64,000 bases of DNA from Prevotella sp. MA2016 (GCF_000619825.1 NZ_JHUW01000006.1:310001-374000), one strand, 5' to 3'. Positions 32,301-40,652 are shown, numbered from the stretch's first letter. Numbers and translations: made by a program. The notes: a model not told the origin generated them from the sequence alone.

Positions 32301-32348
32301 TACCCCCGTCCTATCTCATTCATCCTTGGTTTGAATCTGAACTTCTAA
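29319..32348 (+). CDS. SusC-type TonB-dependent transporter, starch locus
   Basis: 1,009-aa outer-membrane transporter for maltodextrins. Signal peptide, then carboxypeptidase-regulatory-like domain (DVKGHVKDATGEPIIGATVR, TVTDFDGNFVL), the signature LNEVVVIGYGAVKKSDLTGSV, plug (MMQGKIAGVNVTSDGG, STIRIRGGSSLNASNSPL, VLKDASATAIYGSRGSNGVI) and a barrel ending LNLNF. Substrate is inferred from the SusE/SusF-like starch-binding proteins and alpha-amylase that follow. Expression is probably governed by operator 1 upstream. Susd follows 19 bp later. Confidence 0.95.
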   Translation: MMKQVNIQIPFRMLGLILALFLSVSAFAQIDVKGHVKDATGEPIIGATVRVDGTQVATVTDFDGNFVLKANQGANITVSYIGYQSQTVKAAPTLVITLQDDAAVLNEVVVIGYGAVKKSDLTGSVTALKPDTKNKGLVVNAQEMMQGKIAGVNVTSDGGTPGGGSTIRIRGGSSLNASNSPLIVIDGVPMDNNGVKGLANPLSMVNPQDIESFNVLKDASATAIYGSRGSNGVIIITTKKGRKGSAPQVSYSGSVTLSAKKKTVDVLDGNQYRDLVKKVYAGHMSEDKILAELGTANTDWQKEIYRTAWSHDHNVTVAGAVKNLPYRVSLGYTDQQGILKTSDFKRYTAALNLNPSLLDDHLTLNLNAKGMWAKSQYADGGAIGAAVSFDPTKPVHGGNKNFGGYWEWTMPGGSLNDPTWDVTTNRNATSNPVALLELKDDRAISRSFIGNAEADYKIHGFEDLRLHLTLGADISEGKQWTDVDSASPAAIYYGSHGWDKITKRNLTLSAYAQYYKDFANIHHFDIMGGYEWQHFWRSQRNNYWGLYPSTNSEHPGEKHDESTYRYKTENYLVSFFGRMNYILMDRYYITATLRDDGSSRFQDHWALFPSAAFAYKMSEETFFKNIKWLSDLKLRLSYGKTGQQDGIGDYNYFAIYAMNTGVGSYYDISGDGTLARPDAYDPTLKWETTDTYNVGLDFGFLNQRFTLSVDAYYRKTTDLLNSANVAAGSNFKNTVMTNIGSMENKGIEVTIGAKPIQTKDWYWTVDYNLTYNHNEITELIGGDDKSYFVPTGGIGGGTGVTAQAHAVGHPMSSFYVYQQVYDKAGKPIEGQVVDRNGDGQITESDKYYYKSPMAPVTMGLSSRLEYKNFDFGFTLRASIGNYVFNNLMSGNVNLSAGELYSSGNNFFGNRPVAALDYNWQTYDLEAKLSDHWVQNGSFLKCDNITLGYSFQDLFPMGSYKGVSGRIYATASNVFTITKYKGIDPEVFGGIDNNLYPRPISFILGLNLNF

Positions 32349-32367
32349 CATATTAAATAAGGTAACA

Positions 32368-33957
32368 ATGAAAACATATATCAAAAATATCATTCCGGCG
32401 GCTGCCTTACTCGTTGCAGTAGGCTTTAGCTCCTGTACAAAGGACTTGGACGTTACACCTATCGATCCAAACCTGAATACAGACATCCAGCCGGAGGCAC
32501 TTTTCAATAAGTGCTATGCCAATATTGCTGTAGCTGGAAACGGCGGTGCTAATGGCGATTGCGACGTTGACGGTATCGATGGTGGTACATCAGGTTATGT
32601 GCGCCAGATGTGGAATGCTCAGGAGCTGACAACCGATGAGGCTATCTGCGGATGGGGTGATGAGGGTATTGCCAACTTCTGCTATAATACTTATGATGCC
32701 AGTCATCCTATGCTGCGTGGCTACTACTATCGCTTGTACACAGGTATCTCATTTTGCAATCAGTATCTGCAGAAGTTCAGCGATTATAATGCAGCGATGA
32801 CCGCCGAAGTACGTTTTGTGCGTGCACTGAACTACTTTAACCTGATGGATGGTTGGGGCAATGTACCTTTCGTAACTGCCATCTCTTCAGAGAAACCTGT
32901 TCAGTACTCACGTCAGGAGGTGTTCAACTTTGTTGAGAGTGAGCTTCTGGATATCGAAGGTAGCTTGAATGCTGCCCAGGCCAAGAAATCATCGGAGAGT
33001 GGATATGGTCGTGTAGACAAGGCTGCTGCTTGGTTGCTATTGGCCCGTTTGTACCTGAACGCTGAGGTTTATACCGGTACTGCTCAGTGGCAGAAGGCTG
33101 CCGACTATGCAAAAAAGGTGATGGACTCAAGCTATAAGCTCAACACCAAGGGTGTTAACGAGTGGAGTGCTTATCAGATGTTGTTTATGGGCGACAATGG
33201 TGAGACAGATGCCGCTTACGAGGCTGTATTCCCCATTCTGCAGGATGGTGTTCGCACCACTTCTTGGGGTACAACTCTGTTCCTGTTGGCTTCTACTCAC
33301 GATGCTGATATGTCTGATAGCAATGGAACAACAGAGGCTTGGGGCGGTAACCGTGCTCGTCCTCAGCTCATCGAGAAGTTCTTCCCCAACCACGACGCAC
33401 CAGAGGCTAGTCCTGCTGACGTAGCAGCTGCTGCTGGCGATGATCGTGCAATCTTCGACACCAATGGACGTACATTGGATAATGAGGATGTCAGCACATT
33501 CAAGAGTGGTTATGCCGTAGCTAAGTTCACCAATTTCACTTCTACAGGCGCATCTACCAAGAGTGGACAGTTCCCTGATGGCGATTTCTTCCTGATGCGC
33601 GTTGCTGAGGCTTATCTGACTTATGCTGAGGCACAGGCTCGCCTGAATGGTGGTGCTACAAATGCAGAGGCTGCAGCTGCTATCAACGCACTGCGCACTC
33701 GTGCCAATGCTGAGACCAAGGCCAACTACTCACTTAATGAGATTTGCGATGAGTGGTGCCGTGAGTTCTACTTCGAGGGGCGTCGCCGTATGGACCTCGT
33801 TCGCTTCGGCAAGTTCGGTGGTAGTAGCGATTATGTATGGCAATGGAAGGGCGGTGCCTTTAATGGCCGTAACTTCGATGCTTCGAAAAACATCTTTGCT
33901 ATCCCAACAACGGATCTGACAGCTAATCCAAATTTGACTCAGAATCCTGGCTATTGA
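32368..33957 (+). CDS. SusD-family lipoprotein, starch locus
   Basis: 529-aa surface lipoprotein, partner of the SusC above. Signal peptide ending in the lipobox GFSSC. Family features are ALFNKCYANIAVAG, VRQMWNAQELTTDEAICGWG, the TPR-like region (AEVRFVRALNYFNLMDGWGNVP, KAAAWLLLARLYLNAEVY in parts) and the C-terminus (RVAEAYLTYAEAQARL, INALRTRAN, EFYFEGRRRMDLVRFGKF, NPNLTQNPGY). The DGWGNVP and FEGRRR motifs are typical of the starch SusD branch as well as many others, so specificity rests on context. Confidence 0.94.
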   Translation: MKTYIKNIIPAAALLVAVGFSSCTKDLDVTPIDPNLNTDIQPEALFNKCYANIAVAGNGGANGDCDVDGIDGGTSGYVRQMWNAQELTTDEAICGWGDEGIANFCYNTYDASHPMLRGYYYRLYTGISFCNQYLQKFSDYNAAMTAEVRFVRALNYFNLMDGWGNVPFVTAISSEKPVQYSRQEVFNFVESELLDIEGSLNAAQAKKSSESGYGRVDKAAAWLLLARLYLNAEVYTGTAQWQKAADYAKKVMDSSYKLNTKGVNEWSAYQMLFMGDNGETDAAYEAVFPILQDGVRTTSWGTTLFLLASTHDADMSDSNGTTEAWGGNRARPQLIEKFFPNHDAPEASPADVAAAAGDDRAIFDTNGRTLDNEDVSTFKSGYAVAKFTNFTSTGASTKSGQFPDGDFFLMRVAEAYLTYAEAQARLNGGATNAEAAAAINALRTRANAETKANYSLNEICDEWCREFYFEGRRRMDLVRFGKFGGSSDYVWQWKGGAFNGRNFDASKNIFAIPTTDLTANPNLTQNPGY

Positions 33958-34006
33958 TTAATTGAGAATGAATAATTCTTGCTTAGGCAAGCGTACTAAA
34001 GAAACG

Positions 34007-34030
34007 ATTAGAAAATTGATAATTATGAAA
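34007..34030 (+). repeat. 8-bp degenerate repeat before the SusE-like gene
   Basis: Units ATTAGAAA, ATTGATAA, TTATGAAA end the 67-bp spacer; the last contains the ATG at 34025. Confidence 0.5.
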
Positions 34031-35095
34031 ACAATATTGAAGTCAACACTGCTGCTGCTTTGCAGCGTGGGCCTGTTCACCGCTTGTAGCGATGACAACG
34101 ACTCCAACCCAACGCTGGGTCAGCCTACTACATTTGTGCTGAATACACCGGCTTATGCCAGCATGCCTGTCAACCTGGCTACATCTACAGAGTTGCCTTT
34201 CACATGGTCTTCGCCCGACTATGGATTCCCTGTCGAGGCTGAGTTTCAGCTGGAGGCATCTATCGATGGTAGTTTCACCGTTTCTACTGAGGAGGCTGAG
34301 GCTGATGAGAGTGGTAGCACCATTCCTAATTATGTGATTCTGCCTGCAAGCTTTACTGGTGGCAATGGCTCTATCGATGCCGCTAAACTGGCTAAAGCCG
34401 TTAATGCTATGGGTAACTGGGAGAAGGAAGCTGATATCCCAGATGACGTCACTCTCACGGTTCGCGCTTCGGCCATAACCAAGGGTGCTTCTAAGATCTA
34501 TTCTAATACAGTTAATATCATAGTTGTTCCTACAGCTGATATCGCTCCTTCATTCCCAGAGTTCATCTATGAGATTGGTAACGAGAGTGGCTGGGGCACT
34601 GCTCATGCTTTGCGCAGTCCTAACCAGGATGGTATCTATAAGGGCTTCTACTGGCTCGATGGTGAGTTCAAGTTCAAACCAAACGAGGGTGACTGGAATG
34701 GTGACTGGGAGAACGACGGCGAAGGCAAGATTGCTGATATTAGCGGTGGTCCTAATATGCCAGGCGTTGATGCTGGATTCTATCTGATTACAGTCGATCT
34801 GAACGAGATGACCTATAGTGTTACACCTATCACCAATATCAGTATCATCGGTGGCTTCAATGATTGGGCTGGCGATGTAGAGATGACATGGAATGCCGAC
34901 GGCTACTGGGAGGTAACAACAGGCGAGGTTTCTGGCGAGTATAAGTTCCGTGCAAACCACGACTGGGGTATCAACTGGGGTGGTACTGAGACCGAACTGA
35001 CGCAGGATGGTGCAAACCTGAATAGCGATGGCGGTACTCACACCTACAAGCTCTATCTCTCTTACGAGGGCAAACATCATGTAGTTATCGAGTAA
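34025..35095 (+). CDS. SusE-like starch-binding outer-membrane lipoprotein
   Basis: About 356 aa. Start at 34025 (MKTILKSTLLLLCSVGLFTAC), where the lipobox LFTAC falls at the right place; the frame is open upstream from a TTG but without a signal. The N-terminal part (FVLNTPAYASMPVNLATSTELPFTWSSPDYG) is the SusE-type Ig-like domain. Then come two starch-binding modules: FIYEIGNESGWGTAHALRS...FKFKPNEGDWNGD and ISIIGGFNDWAGDVEMTWN...FRANHDWGINWGG. These sit at the surface and hold starch for the SusC/SusD complex. The modules are close copies of those in the next gene. Confidence 0.9.
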   Translation: MKTILKSTLLLLCSVGLFTACSDDNDSNPTLGQPTTFVLNTPAYASMPVNLATSTELPFTWSSPDYGFPVEAEFQLEASIDGSFTVSTEEAEADESGSTIPNYVILPASFTGGNGSIDAAKLAKAVNAMGNWEKEADIPDDVTLTVRASAITKGASKIYSNTVNIIVVPTADIAPSFPEFIYEIGNESGWGTAHALRSPNQDGIYKGFYWLDGEFKFKPNEGDWNGDWENDGEGKIADISGGPNMPGVDAGFYLITVDLNEMTYSVTPITNISIIGGFNDWAGDVEMTWNADGYWEVTTGEVSGEYKFRANHDWGINWGGTETELTQDGANLNSDGGTHTYKLYLSYEGKHHVVIE

Positions 35096-35115
35096 TTTAA
35101 TAACGACGTAGAATT

Positions 35116-36489
35116 ATGAAAAAGATATTATCATTAATGGGTATGGCCTTGCTGATGGCAAGTTGTACCGATGATTATAAAGACTGGGCCAAGCCATTTA
35201 GCAACGCTCCTGAGGAGGCTTATAGCGTAAGCTTGAATGCCTCTCCTGCAAGTGCTATAGACTTTGCAACTGTTTCAGCCGACAAGGTTCAGATGTTTAC
35301 TGCATCTGTTGCTGGTCCTGAGGAGGCTACCGTCAGCGCTTATGAGGTATATTTGCTCAACGAGGCTGGTGAACCAACAGAGGAAGTTGCTGTTGACCTG
35401 GATGGTTTTGCTGATACGAAAGAACTAGAGGCTGCTGTTTACAGCCTCTGGGGGCGTCGTCCTGTAGCACGTACTACCAATCTTCTGGTAGCTGCTGCCA
35501 TTAATGTGAATGGTGCTTCGTTTGTGAAGACTGCCAACACCACTCTGACAGCCACACCAAACGCTCCAGTGATTGAGGAGGCTTACTATATCACAGGTTC
35601 AGTAAATAATTGGGATAACACTAATACCTCACTCGAGCTGACCAATGGCGGTGGTGATGTATATGAGAACCCTGTATTCACCGTGCTCATTCCTGCTACT
35701 GGTGCGAACATCGAGTTCAAGGTTACACCAAAGTCTGGTATCGGTGGCGACTGGTCTAAGTGTCTCACCGCATCCGATACTGAGGGTAAGTTTGCTACAG
35801 ACAATGTTGGTGGCAATCTCTTTATCGAACATGTGGATGGCGCTAAGTTCTATCGTGTGCAGTTCAATATGCTCGACCAGACATGGAAATATGATGCTCT
35901 GAATTTCGGTGAGTATTTCTATGAGATTGGTAACGAGAGTGGTTGGGGAACAGCCCACGCACTCTATGGTCCTAGTGGCGATGGAAAGTATCTCGGCTAC
36001 TATTATCTGGATGGCGAGTTCAAGTTTAAGCCCAACGAGGATAACTGGGATAATGACCTGGAGTATGTGAGCGGTGATAACTTGAGTGGAACACTGCAGT
36101 CTACGGGTGGACCAAACTGTCCAGACCCAGGTGCAGGTTTCTATCAGATTAATCTTGATGCAGGTGCATTGAGTTACAGCTTGACCAAGGTTGATGTCAT
36201 CAGTATCATTGGCGACTTCAATGGTTGGGGTGCTGATGTAGATATGACCTACAACAAGGAGGAAGGCTGTTGGGAGGCTACCGCTGCTGTCAATGCTAAT
36301 GGCTTCAAGTTCCGTATGAACCACGACTGGGCTATCAGCTGGGGTGGTGCTAATGGCGATGGTAAGAATTACAATAACCTGACCCAGGACAACGGTGCCA
36401 ACATCATTGTTGATGCTGACGGTACTTATAAGTTCCAGCTCTATCTGAGTTGCGAAGGAAAGCACAAGGTTGTTATCACCAAACAATAA
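35116..36489 (+). CDS. SusF-like starch-binding outer-membrane lipoprotein
   Basis: 457-aa lipoprotein (lipobox LMASC). After an N-terminal SusE-type domain there are three carbohydrate-binding modules: about 155-255 (YYITGSVNNWDNTNTSLELT), 268-360 (YFYEIGNESGWGTAHALYGP, FKFKPNEDNWDNDLEY) and 365-457 (ISIIGDFNGWGADVDMTYN, FRMNHDWAISWGG). The last two match the two modules of the preceding gene in order and sequence, so this protein equals its neighbour plus one module, as with SusF relative to SusE. It is the last gene of the operon; a terminator follows 50 bp later, inside the promoter region of the amylase gene. Confidence 0.9.
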   Translation: MKKILSLMGMALLMASCTDDYKDWAKPFSNAPEEAYSVSLNASPASAIDFATVSADKVQMFTASVAGPEEATVSAYEVYLLNEAGEPTEEVAVDLDGFADTKELEAAVYSLWGRRPVARTTNLLVAAAINVNGASFVKTANTTLTATPNAPVIEEAYYITGSVNNWDNTNTSLELTNGGGDVYENPVFTVLIPATGANIEFKVTPKSGIGGDWSKCLTASDTEGKFATDNVGGNLFIEHVDGAKFYRVQFNMLDQTWKYDALNFGEYFYEIGNESGWGTAHALYGPSGDGKYLGYYYLDGEFKFKPNEDNWDNDLEYVSGDNLSGTLQSTGGPNCPDPGAGFYQINLDAGALSYSLTKVDVISIIGDFNGWGADVDMTYNKEEGCWEATAAVNANGFKFRMNHDWAISWGGANGDGKNYNNLTQDNGANIIVDADGTYKFQLYLSCEGKHKVVITKQ

Positions 36490-36503
36490 AGTAAAGTGAT
36501 TGG

Positions 36504-36517
36504 TGCAACCGTTTGCA
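36504..36517 (+). promoter_or_regulatory. LacI-type operator 2, alpha-amylase promoter
   Basis: TGCAACCGTTTGCA (one mismatch from the perfect palindrome); with flanking bases the inverted repeat extends to GTGCAACCGTTTGCAC (36503-36518). It ends 55 bp before the -7 element at 36573, with AATAAC at 36551-36556. Confidence 0.77.
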
Positions 36518-36539
36518 CATTGTGACTTACAAAAATTGA

Positions 36540-36570
36540 GCCGCTTGGAGAATAACCAAGCGGCTTTTTT
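36540..36570 (+). terminator. Rho-independent terminator of the starch sus operon
   Basis: GCCGCTTGG (36540-36548) pairs with CCAAGCGGC (36556-36564) across a 7-nt loop, followed by six T. It lies between operator 2 and the -7 element of the next gene, so it is part of that promoter too. Confidence 0.9.
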
Positions 36571-36572
36571 CA

Positions 36573-36580
36573 TATCTTTG
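36573..36580 (+). promoter_or_regulatory. -7 element of the alpha-amylase gene
   Basis: TATCTTTG followed by CAGC, beginning 3 bp after the terminator T-run. AATAAC is exactly 16 bp upstream and forms part of the terminator loop. Confidence 0.72.
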
Positions 36581-36615
36581 CAGCAAAAACAAGAATACAG
36601 ATAACTAAAAGGCGT

Positions 36616-38403
36616 ATGAGAAGACTTTACTCTACATTCATATTCTGCATTGTGGCAATGGCTGCGATGGCTCAGGGATGGCCCAAAGATTATAGCGGTG
36701 TGATGTTGCAAGGGTTCTACTGGGACTCTTATGCCGATACACAGTGGATACGTCTGGAGAAACAGGCTGACGACCTCGCGAAGGTGTTCGACCTGGTGTG
36801 GATTCCACAGAGTGGCTACTGTGGCGGACGATCGATGGGCTACGACGATCTGTACTGGTTTAACAACTATAATAGTTCTTTCGGTACAGAAGAGGAGTTA
36901 CGCTCGATGATTGCAACGTTTAAAGAAAAAGGTATAGGCACCATTGCTGATGTGGTTGTCAACCACCGCCGTAATCTCTCATCGTGGACTGATTTTCCTG
37001 CGGAGACCTATAATGGCGTAACCTATCAGCTCACTTATAATGATATCTGCAGCAATGATGAGGCAGCAAAAAATTATCAGGTGGGTCCGAATAAGGATAC
37101 AGGCGAAGGTTGGGATGGTATGCGCGACTTGGATCACAAGAGCGAGAATGTGCAGAACAATGTCAAGGCCTATCTCAAGTTCCTGCTCAACGATTTGGGC
37201 TATACCGGATTTCGCTATGACATGGTGAAAGGCTACAGTGCCGAATATACCAAGATGTATAATGAGGATAGTAAACCTCAGTTCTCTGTAGGTGAGTGCT
37301 GGGATAGCAGCAATACTATCAAAAATTGGATTGAAGGTACAGGCAAGACAAGTGCTGCTTTCGACTTCCAGTTCCGTTATACCGTAAGAAATGCTGCCAA
37401 TAATGGTGATTGGACACAACTTGGTAAGCAGAATGAAGGTAACTGGCCATTGGTTAGCGCCAAGAATGAGAGTGGTAGCTATCGTCAGTATGCAGTGACC
37501 TTTGTGGAGAATCATGATACCGAGAAGCGTGCTGATGCAGATCAGGACCCTCTCAAAAAGGATACTTTAGCAGCTAATGCTTATCTGCTGGCCATGCCAG
37601 GTACACCTTGTGTGTTCCTCACTCATTGGAAAGCCTATAGACAGGAGATTGCCAACATGATAACTGTGCGTAAGGCTGTGGGAATTACCAACACCAGTGC
37701 TACTACGAATTTGGCATCGGCTAAGGGCTACTATGCTGCGCAGACAACTGGTACCAACGGCAAACTGCTTGCTGTGGTGGGAACCAATGCCGCTGATTAC
37801 ACGCCCAAAGGTAGTGAGTGGAAGAAAGTCATCAGCGGATACCATTATGTATATTATGTGAGCGATCTTGATCCAGCCACTATTGTTTATCCAGAAATAA
37901 ATACCGTAGAAGAGAAAGATGGTGAATATGCAGGTGTACCAACCTTCTGTACAATGGAAGAGGGTGAGCGCTGTGCTTTCTTCGAGGCTCCTATCTCATG
38001 GGGCAGTCAAATATTTGTTTGGGCTTGGATAAACAATGGCAAGGGAGAGGATTACCTTGGTGCCAATTGGCCTGGCGTGAATGCAACAAAGATAGGCACA
38101 ACAGATAATGGCAATAGCGTATGGAAGTGGACCGTAACAGCCACTACAAATCCTGACCTCATCATCTTCAGTGGTGCTGGCATTCAGACAGTAAATATGA
38201 AGTTTACCAACGGTGGCTACTATTTCGGCAATGAAGGCCTTAAAACTACTGTGACAGCTACGGCCATACGTCATATTGATCAGGATAATCCTAATGCTGC
38301 ATATACCGTTTATGACCTTCAGGGGCGCAAGGTGGGCACATCAAGATCTTCACTGAACAAAGGAGTCTATATTGTCAATAAGAAAAAAATCATAGTAAGG
38401 TAG
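36616..38403 (+). CDS. GH13 alpha-amylase with starch-binding domain and sorting-type tail
   Basis: 595-aa secreted enzyme hydrolysing alpha-1,4 links in starch. Signal peptide MRRLYSTFIFCIVAMAAMAQ. The four GH13 regions are DVVVNH, GFRYDMVKG (nucleophile Asp202), FSVGECW (acid/base Glu227) and FVENHDTE (Asp301). At about 455-550 a module with WGSQIFVWAWINNGKGEDYL, NWPGVNATK and NPDLIIFSGAG resembles a CBM26-type starch-binding domain. The last 34 residues (YTVYDLQGRKVGTSRSSLNK, then GVYIVNKKKIIVR) look like a type IX secretion sorting tail, which would put it on the cell surface as SusG-like amylase. Its promoter carries operator 2. Confidence 0.92.
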   Translation: MRRLYSTFIFCIVAMAAMAQGWPKDYSGVMLQGFYWDSYADTQWIRLEKQADDLAKVFDLVWIPQSGYCGGRSMGYDDLYWFNNYNSSFGTEEELRSMIATFKEKGIGTIADVVVNHRRNLSSWTDFPAETYNGVTYQLTYNDICSNDEAAKNYQVGPNKDTGEGWDGMRDLDHKSENVQNNVKAYLKFLLNDLGYTGFRYDMVKGYSAEYTKMYNEDSKPQFSVGECWDSSNTIKNWIEGTGKTSAAFDFQFRYTVRNAANNGDWTQLGKQNEGNWPLVSAKNESGSYRQYAVTFVENHDTEKRADADQDPLKKDTLAANAYLLAMPGTPCVFLTHWKAYRQEIANMITVRKAVGITNTSATTNLASAKGYYAAQTTGTNGKLLAVVGTNAADYTPKGSEWKKVISGYHYVYYVSDLDPATIVYPEINTVEEKDGEYAGVPTFCTMEEGERCAFFEAPISWGSQIFVWAWINNGKGEDYLGANWPGVNATKIGTTDNGNSVWKWTVTATTNPDLIIFSGAGIQTVNMKFTNGGYYFGNEGLKTTVTATAIRHIDQDNPNAAYTVYDLQGRKVGTSRSSLNKGVYIVNKKKIIVR

Positions 38404-38407
38404 TTTG

Positions 38408-39202
38408 TTAGTATTTTAGTAGTGCGCGGACGGCAAACCAACAGTGCAGAAGCAAGGTCTGTACCCGTCCGTAATGATGCTCCATCACCCGATATCGCTC
38501 CATGAGTGATTCACGGTGGTGGAGTGTTGTTTGGCCCTCTTGGGTGTAATTGGCCACTACCATGTGCAGATTGAGCAGAGGTTCGTTTTCCTTGGCAGCA
38601 GCCTTCATCACACGTATGCACCAATCCACATCGGCAGAGTAGCGGTACTGCATGTCGTAAGGTGTGGCAATGGCAAAATCGGTGCGCGCATAAAAAGCCT
38701 GGTGGCACACGAGCATGCCTTGACGGAATGATTTCCAAGTAAGTTTTTCGGGTGGCGCCAATCGGCGGTGATGCAGGAAACGGCCCTCGCCATCTACAAT
38801 GTCGGTGTCACCGTACAGCACTGCTGGTAGTTGGGTGGTGGATGTTGGTTGATGGGTGTTGGTGACTGCTTCGGCTATGCGGCGGACGGTGTCGGGGGCG
38901 GGGAGGAAATCGCCGGCGTTCAAGAAACAAACGTAGTCGCCATCTACGCCGCGTAAGCCTTTGTTCATGGCGTCGTAGATGCCCTTGTCGGGTTCGGAAG
39001 TCACCTTTACCTGATGCCCGTTTCCGGCTGCGTTCGACTGAGCGGTATAGTCATCTACAATCTTCAGCGTATCGTCGGTTGATGCACCATCGATGATTAA
39101 GTGTACTATTTCGGGATAATCCTGTTGCAGCACACTGTCAAGGGTGCGCTTCAGTACTTGGGCTGCGTTGTATGTGATAGTGACGTAGGTGATGCGTATC
39201 AT
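38408..39202 (-). CDS. Glycosyltransferase family 2 protein
   Basis: 264-aa cytoplasmic GT-A enzyme. N-terminal nucleotide-sugar binding strand ITYVTITYNAAQVLKRTLDS, then HLIIDGASTDDT, a SEPDKGIYDAMNKGL segment and the metal-binding DxD-like region (CFLNAGDFLPAPDT; YGDTDIVDGEG). This pattern is common in GT2 enzymes that build capsule, O-antigen or exopolysaccharide. It overlaps the upstream GT4 gene by 4 bp (ATGA), so the two are co-translated. Its stop is 4 bp from the stop of the convergent amylase gene. Acceptor and sugar unknown. Confidence 0.88.
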   Translation of the reverse strand: MIRITYVTITYNAAQVLKRTLDSVLQQDYPEIVHLIIDGASTDDTLKIVDDYTAQSNAAGNGHQVKVTSEPDKGIYDAMNKGLRGVDGDYVCFLNAGDFLPAPDTVRRIAEAVTNTHQPTSTTQLPAVLYGDTDIVDGEGRFLHHRRLAPPEKLTWKSFRQGMLVCHQAFYARTDFAIATPYDMQYRYSADVDWCIRVMKAAAKENEPLLNLHMVVANYTQEGQTTLHHRESLMERYRVMEHHYGRVQTLLLHCWFAVRALLKY

Positions 39203-40461
39203 AAGTGGTAGTGTTTAAAGGCCATGGCCTGCTGATAGATATCCAGGTACTTCAAAGCGACACTCTGTTGCGAATAGTTTTGCGCCACCTTATGGATGGC
39301 ATGCTTGCTCAGTGCTTCATAGTCTGTTTCGTTCAGAATCCAATTGATTCCACGGCCCAGGTCCTCTGCATTTCGGTATTCTGCCACATAGCCATTTTTC
39401 TTATGGTCTATCTCCTCTGGTATGCCGCCAACTCTGAATCCCACGCAGGGTACACCACAGGCCATTGCTTCCATAATGGTGTTAGGCAGATTCTCTGATA
39501 GCGATGGCAGTACAAACACGTCAACTGCATTATACACGTCAACAATACGATGCTCATCGTTCACATAGCCCAGTGGGTATGAATCTAATGGCAATTGATT
39601 GACCACCTCTTCGGCATGCCCGCCCAGGATGACTACACCGGGCTGCTCATGATCTGTAGCCAGTTGTTTGCAAGCTTCTATCAGATAACTCATGCCCTTG
39701 TTCTCGTTGGTGACTCGTTGTGAAGCGAAGAGTATCAGTTTCTTGTTGGCAGGCAGACCTAATCGCTGGCGGGCTTCCTGTTGGTTTCCTTTCTTATATA
39801 TATGTGTATCTATACAGTTAGGAATGCTGGTGATCTTTTGTCCATAGAGTAATGCACTTTTCTTGGCTTCTGATTCCAACCAACGGCTGCAGGCCACATA
39901 GTAGATGTTCTCATCTTTTATCATAGCCTTTTTTCGTTGCCATATCTTGTAAGCCAGATCATGGTTGGAACCATTGTTTGGCAACAGGTAGCAGTTATGA
40001 CAGCCTGTTGTAAACTGTCGGCAATTGAGCGTCAGATGACAGATGGCTGTGGCTGGCCATATGTCGTGCATGGTCCATACCACAGGCTTGCCAGTCTGCA
40101 GAATCTTGTGGATATTGCCAAGTGAGAGCATACCCTGGTTAATCCAGTGCAGGTGGATGATGTCGGCCTCTTGAAATTCACGTAGCTGCGTGATGTCGCT
40201 GCCAGTATTTGCAATGTCAATCTCGAACAAGTGATGCTTGTTAAAGTGCAGATGACAAAACACTACAAACCGTTCCCAAAGGAAGTGCCAGTGTTTCATG
40301 GGTGATTTAGGCAATCCGACTACTGTCAGATTGTTGCTGCATTTGTCGCGTACCAGCATTTTTGCCTTTACACCACTATTGTTCAGGGCCTTCATCAAGC
40401 GGTTGGCAGCTACAGCTGCCCCACCTGTTCGCTCACTTGTATTTACTATAAGTACCTTCAT
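39199..40461 (-). CDS. Glycosyltransferase family 4 protein
   Basis: About 420-aa GT-B enzyme. Start taken at MKVLIVNTSERTGGAAVAAN (40461), since the frame upstream contains the promoter. The N-domain has GGAAVAANRLMKAL and IIHLHWINQGMLSL, KPVVWTMHDIWPATAICH; the C-domain has KKLILFASQRVTNENKGMSYL, a VFVLPSLSENLPNTIMEAMACG motif (read in two parts) with the conserved E-x7-E region, and GGIPEEIDHKKNGY. Retaining transferase using a nucleotide sugar, probably for surface polysaccharide. First gene of a two-gene operon with the GT2. Its -7 element is only 8 bp from the ATG. Confidence 0.9.
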   Translation of the reverse strand: MKVLIVNTSERTGGAAVAANRLMKALNNSGVKAKMLVRDKCSNNLTVVGLPKSPMKHWHFLWERFVVFCHLHFNKHHLFEIDIANTGSDITQLREFQEADIIHLHWINQGMLSLGNIHKILQTGKPVVWTMHDIWPATAICHLTLNCRQFTTGCHNCYLLPNNGSNHDLAYKIWQRKKAMIKDENIYYVACSRWLESEAKKSALLYGQKITSIPNCIDTHIYKKGNQQEARQRLGLPANKKLILFASQRVTNENKGMSYLIEACKQLATDHEQPGVVILGGHAEEVVNQLPLDSYPLGYVNDEHRIVDVYNAVDVFVLPSLSENLPNTIMEAMACGVPCVGFRVGGIPEEIDHKKNGYVAEYRNAEDLGRGINWILNETDYEALSKHAIHKVAQNYSQQSVALKYLDIYQQAMAFKHYHL

Positions 40462-40469
40462 TATGGTTG

Positions 40470-40477
40470 CAAAGATA
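40470..40477 (-). promoter_or_regulatory. Promoter of the glycosyltransferase pair, near-leaderless
   Basis: Minus-strand TATCTTTG with TTG at 40498-40500 (spacing 20). Eight bases separate it from the ATG at 40461. An inverted repeat GGTTTT-gtt-AAAACC lies at 40512-40526, just upstream of the -33 element. Confidence 0.7.
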
Positions 40478-40644
40478 CGAATAAGTGAGAAGAAAACCAA
40501 ATAATATTTGAGGTTTTGTTAAAACCGAGTAAAAATAAGTAAAAAAATGTATGTGTTCGCGCACAATGGTTGATATAAATCAAGAATGGCGTGTATTTAT
40601 ACACTTATTCTGCAGAAATGCTTGTGTAATTCGAAAAAACATCG

Positions 40645-40652
40645 TACCTTTG
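40645..40652 (+). promoter_or_regulatory. Promoter of the candidate non-coding RNA
   Basis: TTG at 40622-40624, spacing 20, TACCTTTG at 40645-40652. An inverted repeat GTGTAT-tt-ATACAC sits at 40591-40604. Confidence 0.7.

Noticed and set aside
36545..36547. TTG as -33 element of the amylase promoter
   Set aside because: It lies 25 bp before the -7 element, too far; AATAAC at 16 bp is shared with the two sister promoters instead.
35629..36711. 360-codon open frame on the minus strand across the SusF-like gene and amylase promoter
   Set aside because: It is antisense to a well-supported lipoprotein gene, crosses a terminator and promoter, and its translation shows no domain or signal.
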